Source: Caulobacter sp. NIBR2454 (lineage in GTDB: Bacteria > Pseudomonadota > Alphaproteobacteria > Caulobacterales > Caulobacteraceae). From it: a stretch of 64,000 nucleotides of DNA. Both the position numbers and the translations under genes were made by a program. This document shows positions 33,629-41,267 of the stretch, piece by piece (positions within the stretch are counted from its first letter, which is position 1; every line of letters starts with the position of its first letter). The notes beneath the pieces were generated by a model. It worked only from the letters and a program-made list of their open reading frames with translations, made no database searches and had not been told where the DNA came from. The stretch lies in the NCBI RefSeq assembly GCF_027474405.1, contig NZ_CP114872.1, positions 1-64,000 on the forward strand. Direction: 5' to 3'.

Positions 33629-35078
33629 GGTGCTCCTCGAGTGATTGAATCGGGCTGGCAGGATCCCATGGCGGGGTGATCACAGTGGCTGCCGCGTTGG
33701 TTTTCGGCCGGGCCCAGGTCGGCAGGGCATCGAGCGTTTCAAGTTCGAACCGCAATAGGGGATCAAAAAGTTCAGGCAGCAGACTTTCGATCGCCGACCA
33801 CGGCGCCTCGTAGTCGAGCACAAAGTTACCGTCGCCCAGCGCCAGGGCGCGTTCCAGATGCTTGCCCACGCTGCCGAGCAGGAGATCGTTTGTGCCTGCG
33901 CGTCGGAGGATCTCCTGCATGATGAGGGCGAAGGGCAGGAGATTCTCGCTCGGCAGCTTGCTGTTCAGAAGTGCCTGAACATTGTCCTGCCGCGACGCGT
34001 AGTTGCGGAACGTGCCGTTAGCGTGGCTCAAGGCCGAGAAGACGACCGCGATCAGGTTGGCGATCAACCACTGGCCTTGATAGGTCTCCGCTTCCCATTG
34101 GCGCAGGCTGGGAACCGAGCCACAGAGATGGTCATTCGCCGCCAGAAACGCTGGCCCGCGCAGGTCGGCGTAAGAGAAGTCCGAACTCCGACCCCTTAGA
34201 GCGGCCCGCCATGGCGCCCGTGCTGCCTCGCCTCGCGCGAGTAGACCGGGTGTAATCCGATCTTCGAGGTAGGGCGGGCCCCTTGTGGGGAAAGTCAGGT
34301 CGTCGAGAGTGACTAGTCGGCCGGCGTCAAAGCTTCCGTCCGGCCCGCGAAGGTAGCATTTCAAGACCAAGGTTCGACGGGACAACGACTCCGCCACGGC
34401 CTCGTCATCCAATAGGAACGCGTTTCCCCGATGGCGAAGCACCACGTCTCGGAAGGATTGAGGAAGGTCGTGGGCCCGCATGTCGAGGCCGTAAAGCACC
34501 CAGAGCAGTCCGACCCCCTCGCGCTCATAGTGCAGGCAGCGCGCGGACACCTCGGTCTGGAAGGTATTTGAAAGCTGGATTTCAACCGCGATCTTCGGGG
34601 CGTTCCGGCGCAGAATCAGAACGTCGGGATAGCGACCGCGCTCGTTGTCTGTGGGAGTCAGATATTTCGACACCTCGGCTGAGATGCACCGGTCATCGCG
34701 GGCCGCCAGCTCGGCGATTTGCTCGCACAGCATCCGATGAGCGGCGGACTCTTGCGCGCCGCCATATTGGAGCGCCCGAGCATCGTCAGGATGCAGGGTC
34801 TCCCCGGTGTGCCAAGGACAGGTCGCATCGCCGCCCTTGAAGTGAGCGAAGTAAGGCAAACGAAGGCCACGAAACGCGCGCGCCTGGATGAAAATGGCCC
34901 CCGAGCACATAAGACACCGGGCGATGTGCCTGGGCGGTTGGGCGCGGCGGGCGTCAGTGATCGCGGATCGCAGCAGGCCCCATTCGGTCTCTGGTAGTCC
35001 TAGCAGCCGTTCCGCTGAGATCGGGCCTATGCCCTCCAGCAGCGCGTGCTCAATGATGCGTTTGGGTTGCTTGCTCAT
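33603..35078 (-). CDS. CoiA/DUF6035-like nuclease-fold protein
   Basis: 491 residues. The N-terminal 110 residues contain a Cys-pair region (RCLMCSG) and PYFAHFKGGDATCPWHTGE, a zinc-like box seen in CoiA-like and DUF6035 proteins. Next, SAAHRMLCEQIAELA leads into YPDVLILRRNAPKIAVEIQLSNTFQTEVSARCLHYE, which fits a PD-(D/E)XK core (Asp, then Glu-x-Gln). The rest (260-491) is unassigned. It probably cuts or binds DNA. It lies 16 bases behind the WGR gene in the operon led by the WYL regulator, divergent from sbcDC. Confidence 0.72.
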   Translation of the reverse strand: MSKQPKRIIEHALLEGIGPISAERLLGLPETEWGLLRSAITDARRAQPPRHIARCLMCSGAIFIQARAFRGLRLPYFAHFKGGDATCPWHTGETLHPDDARALQYGGAQESAAHRMLCEQIAELAARDDRCISAEVSKYLTPTDNERGRYPDVLILRRNAPKIAVEIQLSNTFQTEVSARCLHYEREGVGLLWVLYGLDMRAHDLPQSFRDVVLRHRGNAFLLDDEAVAESLSRRTLVLKCYLRGPDGSFDAGRLVTLDDLTFPTRGPPYLEDRITPGLLARGEAARAPWRAALRGRSSDFSYADLRGPAFLAANDHLCGSVPSLRQWEAETYQGQWLIANLIAVVFSALSHANGTFRNYASRQDNVQALLNSKLPSENLLPFALIMQEILRRAGTNDLLLGSVGKHLERALALGDGNFVLDYEAPWSAIESLLPELFDPLLRFELETLDALPTWARPKTNAAATVITPPWDPASPIQSLEEHHGLAHHLG

Positions 35079-35094
35079 GGGTCTTGGCTGGGCG

Positions 35095-35463
35095 TTAGGC
35101 GGCGCCGGCCTCCTGGTGTCTCGGAGGCGCTTCGCTTCGATGGGCGTATCCGACGGCCCGGTCGTAGGCCGCCGATGAAGTTGTTCTGCACTCCTCGTCG
35201 GGGGTGTAACCGCGGCGGCATTTGGCGACCGTGATCTTGTTGAACGCGGCTAACGCGGCTTGCCTGGTTGAAAACCAGTAAGACTTCTCTTGGCCCCGGA
35301 AACCGATACGCCCCCAGTTGCGAACCAGCAGCACCTCCTCGAAGAGGCTGGGCTGGAGTTGTGCTGACCAGAACCTGGACATGTTGCGCGTGGGATCGAC
35401 GCGGCGAAGCATCATCCGCGGCCAGTCGGTCGCCAGGGCATGTTGGGCGGTTGCCGAGCTCAT
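35095..35463 (-). CDS. WGR-domain protein
   Basis: 122 residues, consisting mostly of one WGR domain: MLRRVDPTRNMSRFWSAQLQPSLFEEVLLVRNWGRIG, then GQEKSYWFSTRQAALAAFNKITVAKCRRGY. WGR domains are nucleic-acid-associated modules known from PARPs and from many bacterial plasmid proteins. It overlaps the WYL gene by 4 bases. The tail is rich in Glu and Ala. In this operon it may be an adaptor that recognises DNA, by inference. Confidence 0.85.
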   Translation of the reverse strand: MSSATAQHALATDWPRMMLRRVDPTRNMSRFWSAQLQPSLFEEVLLVRNWGRIGFRGQEKSYWFSTRQAALAAFNKITVAKCRRGYTPDEECRTTSSAAYDRAVGYAHRSEAPPRHQEAGAA

Positions 35464-36269
35464 GGGTGATCCTCCGGGTTTGGAGAAGATTCAGTGCGCC
35501 CGACGACGCTCAGGCGGCTTTCCGGCCGATCGAGGCCCCAGCGACGCATCGCGTAAAATTCGAGGGCTCGCCGGACGGTCACCGACAGTTCGCCGTCGAT
35601 CCCGTAGTCCCAGCACACCGCGCGCTTTTGGTTTTCCTCAAGGTGAGCGGCCGGCGCCAGGGTGAGGGTCACCCAAGAGCACCAGTCGGTATCGAGCGGC
35701 AGATCGACGGCTCCAGACTCCGCCTGAGCTTGGTTCGGCGCCATGGCGATCCGCGAAAGGACGAAGTCTCTGAAGTCTTCGCGCAGGTGGCAGTAGGCCC
35801 GAACATGCCAGCGCTGACCGTCTGACACGAACGCTGTGGGCGTGATCGACCGATCCTCCGCCGTGGCGCGTCGCATGGTCTGGTAGGCGACATGGACTGT
35901 CTTGCGATCCCGTATGGCCCGGTACAGCCGCGCCATCAGGCCGACGTCGAGCGGCCTGTCCAAGGTCGGCAGCACTTCAACCGCCAGTCCCGCCTGCCGT
36001 GACCGTTCCAGCCAGGACTCGAGGGCGGGCGGACCGAACAGCGGTTCAAACGTCGACGCGGCCTCGTATCGTCTTTGGCGGGTATCGTAGATCACCTGTC
36101 CTGAGGGCAGGGCGGCGAGGTATGCCTTGAGGTCCAGCGCCGCCTGCGGCTGCGACACCCGGAACGTGTCGATCAGGTCGCGGCGATTGACCCGGCCTTC
36201 CCAAAAGAGAAGTCCGTCGAGAAACCTTTGCCTGGCTTCATACGCGTATCGCGGCGTGGGAGACGACAT
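35460..36269 (-). CDS. WYL-domain transcriptional regulator
   Basis: 269 residues. The N-terminal winged helix (about 8-60, RFLDGLLFWEGRVNRRDLIDTFRVSQPQAALDLKAYL) is followed by a WYL-type domain (HVAYQTM...ITPTAFVSDGQRWHVRAYCHLREDFRDFVLSRI, about 125-170) and a C-terminal wing domain. This is the layout of BrxR/CapW repressors that control phage-defence operons. It is divergent from sbcD with a perfect inverted repeat (36304-36318) between them, which is the likely binding site. It heads the operon with the WGR, DUF6035-like and Cys-rich genes. Confidence 0.85.
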   Translation of the reverse strand: MSSPTPRYAYEARQRFLDGLLFWEGRVNRRDLIDTFRVSQPQAALDLKAYLAALPSGQVIYDTRQRRYEAASTFEPLFGPPALESWLERSRQAGLAVEVLPTLDRPLDVGLMARLYRAIRDRKTVHVAYQTMRRATAEDRSITPTAFVSDGQRWHVRAYCHLREDFRDFVLSRIAMAPNQAQAESGAVDLPLDTDWCSWVTLTLAPAAHLEENQKRAVCWDYGIDGELSVTVRRALEFYAMRRWGLDRPESRLSVVGRTESSPNPEDHP

Positions 36270-36303
36270 GCCGAGAGTCTAGTTGACCGCCAAGCTCTAG
36301 TCC

Positions 36304-36318
36304 ATATAGAAACTATAT
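36304..36318. promoter_or_regulatory. Inverted repeat in the divergent WYL/sbcD promoter
   Basis: ATATAG-AAA-CTATAT, a perfect inverted repeat in the 70-base gap between the WYL gene and sbcD. TTGACC at 36281-36286 lies 17 bases from ATAGAA, so it may overlap the -10 of the sbcD-side promoter. A repressor site for the WYL protein is the obvious reading. Confidence 0.6.
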
Positions 36319-36339
36319 AGACGGGAGGTTGGGGCTTAG

Positions 36340-37491
36340 ATGCGGATCTTGCACACATCAGATTGGCATCTGGGCCGGACGCTGGCGCAGGAGAGCCTCC
36401 TCGACGACCAGGCCCAGCTCCTCGACCAGGTCTTCGCAGCGATCGTCGAACATCGCGTCGACGTGCTGATCATCGCCGGCGACCTCTTCGACCGGGCGGT
36501 GCCGCGCAAAGAAGCGGTTCAGCTGTTCAACGATTTCCTCGCCCGCGTTTACGCCGAGACCGGCGCGGCGATTGTAGCGATCGCGGGCAATCACGACGCC
36601 CCCGACCGCGTTAGCTTCAACTCGGCGCTGCAGGATCCGCGGCGCGTGTTGATCCGGGGTCCTTTGCGAGACCGACCTCACGCCTTGGTCTTGAGCGATG
36701 AGCACGGGCAGGTGGCTTTCTCGGCGCTGCCGTACTGCGAGATTTTCGCGGCGAGGGAGGCGTTCGACGATGTCGGCATCGCCAGTTGCGCCCACGCCCT
36801 CTCAGCCCAACTGGCGCAGGCCCGCCTGCATGTTCCGCCAGGCGCGCGATGGGTGGTGACGGCCCACGCCTTTGTGGAAGGGGGGCGGATCACCGAAACC
36901 GAGCGGCCCTTGGCTCAGGTGGGCGGTATCGAGACGGTCCCGTCAGCGATGTTCGATGGCGCGGCCTACGTCGCTCTAGGTCACCTTCATCGCGCGCAAG
37001 AGGCCGGCGCCGCTCACATCAGATACTGCGGCTCCTGGATGGGCTTCGGATTCGATGAGGCTGATGAGCTAAAGACTCTGAGCCTGGTGGAGCTGGACGC
37101 CGCCGGCGTGGCTAGAGTGACCGAGCTTCCGCTGGTCAGCCCGCGTCCGCTGCGGGTCGTGACCGGAAAGCTGGCGGACCTGGTCGCGGCCGGGCGCGCG
37201 CCTGAGGCGCTCGGGGCGGGTGCTCTGATCAAGGCGGTGCTGACCGACGAGGGCGCACTCATCGATGCCATCGGTCAGTTGCGCGCGGTCTATCCCCACG
37301 TGCTGCAGTTGGAACGCCTGAACCGGCTCGCCGCTGTCGGCCCGGGCGCCGGCGCAGCGGCGGTTGATCGGCAAGACCCGGTGAAGCTGGTGGCCGGCTT
37401 TCTCGATGCGGTGCGCGGGAGGGGGCCTGACGACGTCGAGAGGGGCATGATCGACGAGGCCCTGACCGACCTCCAGAGCGAGGAGGTCTGA
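36340..37491 (+). CDS. sbcD: SbcD-like nuclease subunit
   Basis: 383 residues. Calcineurin-type phosphodiesterase motifs are in order: HTSDWHLG (5-12), IIAGDLFDR, AIAGNHDAPDR, VTAHAF and YVALGHLHRAQ. A capping domain and a C-terminal helix that binds SbcC follow. SbcD is the Mn-dependent nuclease of the SbcCD (Mre11-Rad50) complex, which trims DNA ends and opens hairpins. The gene follows a GGAGG site and precedes sbcC by one base. Being on a plasmid and beside a WYL-controlled operon, it is likely a specialised copy and not the chromosomal one. Confidence 0.93.
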   Translation: MRILHTSDWHLGRTLAQESLLDDQAQLLDQVFAAIVEHRVDVLIIAGDLFDRAVPRKEAVQLFNDFLARVYAETGAAIVAIAGNHDAPDRVSFNSALQDPRRVLIRGPLRDRPHALVLSDEHGQVAFSALPYCEIFAAREAFDDVGIASCAHALSAQLAQARLHVPPGARWVVTAHAFVEGGRITETERPLAQVGGIETVPSAMFDGAAYVALGHLHRAQEAGAAHIRYCGSWMGFGFDEADELKTLSLVELDAAGVARVTELPLVSPRPLRVVTGKLADLVAAGRAPEALGAGALIKAVLTDEGALIDAIGQLRAVYPHVLQLERLNRLAAVGPGAGAAAVDRQDPVKLVAGFLDAVRGRGPDDVERGMIDEALTDLQSEEV

Positions 37492-37492
37492 C

Positions 37493-40400
37493 ATGCGCCC
37501 GATCAAAATGCGCCTGACGGCTTTTGGACCGTTCCCCGACACGCAGACCGTCGATTTCCGCCCGGCGTTGGGCGCTCGCCTATTCGGCATCTACGGGCCA
37601 ACAGGAGCGGGCAAGACCTCGATCCTCGATGGCATTTGCTTCGCACTCTTCGGAGAATCGTCAGGCCAGGAGCGGCAAGGCGACGACCTGCGTTCACACC
37701 ATGCCACGCCCGATATTGAGACCGAGGTGAGCCTGATCTTCGAGGTCGGGGCCAAGCGATATAATGTCGTGCGGCGGCCGCGTCAGACGGTCCGAGGCAA
37801 ACGGGGCGATGCCCTTGTCGAGCGCCAGCACTGGGCCGCCCTCTACGACGCGACCGACATTGAGGTCGATGACATCGACGCCGACAACCCCGGCGTCGTG
37901 ATGGAGGAACGCAAAGTCGAGGTCGTGGCCGATCGGATGCGGTCGATCTTGAACTATAGCGCCGCCCAGTTTCGTCAGGTGGTGCTGTTACCCCAGGGAC
38001 AATTCCGCCAGCTGCTGACGGCGTCCAGCGACCAGCGCTCCACTGTGCTGCGGGGGTTGTTCGACGTTTCCCTCTACGAGCGCTTTGTTGAAGGGCTGAA
38101 GGCGGAAGCCTCTGAGCTGCGTGATGAAGTTGAGACGGGCAGGTCGGCGATCAACGGGCATCTGCAAGCCCATGCCGTGTCCGACACCGATGCGCTGGCG
38201 GCCCTGATCGAAACCCTAACGGCTGATGTCGGCGTCCAGACGACGGGCCGTGACGATGCCCGCGGAGTCCGGGATGCGGCCCGCGAAACGCTGCAAGCGG
38301 CTCAGCAGATCCAGGATCGATTTGCAGAACACGACGCGGCGGTGGACGGCCTAAACGGGGTCCTCGCCCGGGCGCCCGGGATTGATATCCTTAACCAGCG
38401 CAAGGCAGCCGCTGAACGCGCTGTGGCCTGTGTCGCCGCCGATGATCGAGCCAATGAGGCCGAGAATGATCTAATCGCCGGCTTGGCAGCCCGGACTCTC
38501 GCAGCGGACCAGGCCAGTGAGGCGGCGCGCCTGCTTTCTGAAGCGATGGCAGTCCTGCACGCCTCGGCTGCACGTCAACCTGAACGAGACGCGGCTGTCG
38601 CGGCGGTGACCCAGCTGGAGGGGGTGCGGAGGCGTGTGGCCGGCGCCGAACCGCTTCGAGAGGCTGAGCGCAGCGCGTCACAAGCCGCTGTTGAGGCGAA
38701 GGCCGCTCTCGAATGGGCGGTCAGCGACCATGGCGTCGCCGAACAGGCGAACGCCGCGGCCAACGCCCAGCTCGCCAGCGTTCAGCAGACTGTGCTGCGC
38801 ATCACGCAGGTCGAAGGGGCTCTGCAGCTCTTGAGACAGGCGCAGGAGAAGGCCGCACAGTTCGCGAACGCCAACGCGGCGGTCGAGACGTTCGCCGCCG
38901 CGAGGTCGGCCGCTTTAGCCAAACATGAACAATTGTCCGCCGTCCTCGCGGCGTACAGAGGGGCCGAATCTGCTGCCGAAGAGGCGCTGGCTTCGGCGCA
39001 GGCCACGCACTTGGCAGCGAAACTGGAAGATGGGACGCCATGTCCTGTCTGTGGAGCTACAGAGCATCCTAGGCCGGCCAGTGGGGGTGGCGAGGGACTC
39101 GGCCTCGACGCTGCCTGGCGCCAAGCCCGCAACGCGCGAGAAGCCGCCGACGCAGACGAACGTCAGGCGGCGCAGGTCGCGGCGAGGGCGGACGGCGAAT
39201 GGACCCAGGCCGTCTCCACATTGGCGGCGTTGAAGGCGCCCGAGCGGGATGTCGCGGCAATCACGGCAGACATCGTCGCCGCAAAAGACGAGCTTGAAGC
39301 GCTGCAGGCGGGGCCCGACGTCGCTACGGTCCAGGCGGCGGTCGATGCCGCCAAGCTGCGCCTGGCCTCGGAAACCGCAACGCTCGCCGCCGCACGCGAT
39401 CAGCATGTTGCGGCCGACAAGACCGTCACGTCGGCCGCGGCCGCTCTCACGGCGTCGCTAGCGGATGTGCCCGAAGACCTGCGCGACGCCGCGTCGGTCG
39501 CCCTTCACGTCCAGGCCGCGATCGATCACCGCGACCAGTTGAACGAGGCGCACCAGGTGGCGGTTGAGAACGAGCGGCGCGCCAGCGAGGCCGCCCAGGC
39601 CGCACGTTCTTGGCTGGGCCACGCGGAGGCGCGGGTGACCGAGCTAACGGCGGCGCGCGATACACATCGCGACGCGTTCGTAGCCGCAAAGATGACAGCA
39701 GGGCTGACCGATTTGGCCTACACGGCAGCCAAGGCCGATATCCCCAACATCCAGGGTCTAGCCGCGACGATCACCGAACACGTCGCTGGCTTGGCCGCCG
39801 CGCAAGATCGGAAAGACCGCGCCGTCGCGGCCATTGCTGATCTGGACCGCCCCAACATGGTGGCCAGCTCGGCCGCCCTGACGGACGCCGACTCAAATCT
39901 GACCAAGGCCGAGGAACTCCTCACCACGACCACGATGAGGTTGTCTCAGCTTGAAGCTACTCAGGCCCTTGTTGCCCGTCTGGCCGCAGAGCTCGCCGAG
40001 GCCACGGAGCGGTATCGCGTCCTAGGTGAGCTGGCCCTGCTGACCGATGGTCGAAACGCCCATCGGCTGCGCCTGCGCGATTTCGCCATCGCCGCGACGT
40101 TCGACCTGGTCCTCGAAGCGGCGAACCAGCGCTTTTCGCGAATGTCGCGCGGAAGGTTCTCGCTATTGCGGAAGTATGAGGGGGGCGACGGCCGGGCCAG
40201 GGCAGGATTGGATATCGAGGTCTACGACGCCCACACCGACCAGAAGCGCGACGCTCATACGCTCTCGGGCGGGGAGGGATTCCTCGCGTCTCTGTCGCTA
40301 GCACTTGGGCTTTCGGATGTCGTCCAGGCTGAGGCCGGCGGCGTCAAACTCGACGCGATCTTCATTGATGAAGGGTTCGGCCACCTCGACGACGAGACCC

Positions 40401-40558
40401 TCGATGTCGCCCTCGATACCCTGCGTGACCTAGTGGGCCAGGATCGTGCGGTCGGCGTCATTAGCCACGTCGAGGCCGTGAAGGAGCAGATCCCGATGGG
40501 CTTCGACGTGTTCCGCCAACCGCAGGGTAGCGTGATCAGCCAACGGGTCGGGATCTAG
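37493..40558 (+). CDS. sbcC: SbcC-like ATPase subunit
   Basis: 1021 residues. The N-terminal ABC half has Walker A GPTGAGKT (35-42); long Ala/Glu-rich coiled coils follow; a zinc hook CPVC lies at 517-520; the C-terminal half has the signature LSGGE (924-928) and Walker B IFIDEGFGHLD (Asp959-Glu960). It is the ATPase arm of SbcCD. GAGGAGG precedes the ATG, one base after the sbcD stop. A gene of unknown function follows after 9 bases. The coiled-coil composition (very Ala rich) is normal for high-GC hosts. Confidence 0.94.
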   Translation: MRPIKMRLTAFGPFPDTQTVDFRPALGARLFGIYGPTGAGKTSILDGICFALFGESSGQERQGDDLRSHHATPDIETEVSLIFEVGAKRYNVVRRPRQTVRGKRGDALVERQHWAALYDATDIEVDDIDADNPGVVMEERKVEVVADRMRSILNYSAAQFRQVVLLPQGQFRQLLTASSDQRSTVLRGLFDVSLYERFVEGLKAEASELRDEVETGRSAINGHLQAHAVSDTDALAALIETLTADVGVQTTGRDDARGVRDAARETLQAAQQIQDRFAEHDAAVDGLNGVLARAPGIDILNQRKAAAERAVACVAADDRANEAENDLIAGLAARTLAADQASEAARLLSEAMAVLHASAARQPERDAAVAAVTQLEGVRRRVAGAEPLREAERSASQAAVEAKAALEWAVSDHGVAEQANAAANAQLASVQQTVLRITQVEGALQLLRQAQEKAAQFANANAAVETFAAARSAALAKHEQLSAVLAAYRGAESAAEEALASAQATHLAAKLEDGTPCPVCGATEHPRPASGGGEGLGLDAAWRQARNAREAADADERQAAQVAARADGEWTQAVSTLAALKAPERDVAAITADIVAAKDELEALQAGPDVATVQAAVDAAKLRLASETATLAAARDQHVAADKTVTSAAAALTASLADVPEDLRDAASVALHVQAAIDHRDQLNEAHQVAVENERRASEAAQAARSWLGHAEARVTELTAARDTHRDAFVAAKMTAGLTDLAYTAAKADIPNIQGLAATITEHVAGLAAAQDRKDRAVAAIADLDRPNMVASSAALTDADSNLTKAEELLTTTTMRLSQLEATQALVARLAAELAEATERYRVLGELALLTDGRNAHRLRLRDFAIAATFDLVLEAANQRFSRMSRGRFSLLRKYEGGDGRARAGLDIEVYDAHTDQKRDAHTLSGGEGFLASLSLALGLSDVVQAEAGGVKLDAIFIDEGFGHLDDETLDVALDTLRDLVGQDRAVGVISHVEAVKEQIPMGFDVFRQPQGSVISQRVGI

Positions 40559-40567
40559 AGCACAGCC

Positions 40568-41236
40568 ATGACAGGAAATGCAGCAGTAGATTTGGCGGCA
40601 GCGGTTCGCGGGGCCGCGGAGGCGGCGCAGGCTTGTCTGGTTGAGGGAGTCCCCGAGCAGGTCGACCGCCTTTCAGTCCCGATGATCCGACTTGGACAAG
40701 AGGACGCTGCCCGGTTGTTGGGGATCGCCCGGCCGAAGGCCGTATATATGATCGAGGTCCCCTTCGATCCGGAAGAGGCCATCAACGACGCCGCAGAATC
40801 GCTGGCCGAATTGGGGGTTGAGAAACTCCCGGCTTCGCTGAAAGCGGCTCACCGGCGAGTGGCGGATCGGGCCGGGGAAATCTGTACAACCTTGGCCGCA
40901 TTTATGGTCGATGGCGTGTTGCACACGGCCGTCGCGTCAGCCGATTGGCATGATGCGTTTGATGAGGCCGTTGACGAGACGCTCGATGCGGCACGGGCGG
41001 ATGCAGAAACCCAAGGTCAGGCGGGCGCCAAAGCCGCCAACGCCGAGATCGCCGCGAAGGCGGCCATCCTCGCAGCCCATCCGTCGTTCAATTTTAGCAG
41101 GGTATCGTTCGATAAGCGGCTGACCTTGGCCGAGGCGCTATTCAAGGATTGCGACGACCAAGAGCTGCGAGAAGTGACACGCGTCGCTGAGAACCTCTTC
41201 TGGCTTGAGCAATCGGGATTTACTTCGCGGGGCTGA
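40568..41236 (+). CDS. Unknown protein in the sbcDC operon
   Basis: 222 residues, not recognised. It is acidic, Ala-rich and mostly helical, with no membrane segment and no catalytic motif. Features that could guide a search are VPMIRLGQEDAARLLGIARPKAVYMIEVPFDPEEAI near 37-75 and FNFSRVSFDKRLTLAEALFKDCDDQELREVTRVAENLFWL at the C-terminus. It starts 9 bases after sbcC, so it is probably cotranscribed and may be a partner or inhibitor of the complex. The following ATPase gene begins 31 bases after its stop. Confidence 0.72.
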   Translation: MTGNAAVDLAAAVRGAAEAAQACLVEGVPEQVDRLSVPMIRLGQEDAARLLGIARPKAVYMIEVPFDPEEAINDAAESLAELGVEKLPASLKAAHRRVADRAGEICTTLAAFMVDGVLHTAVASADWHDAFDEAVDETLDAARADAETQGQAGAKAANAEIAAKAAILAAHPSFNFSRVSFDKRLTLAEALFKDCDDQELREVTRVAENLFWLEQSGFTSRG

Positions 41237-41267
41237 GCTGGAAAGCCGGTGCGCACAGGGGGAAGTA

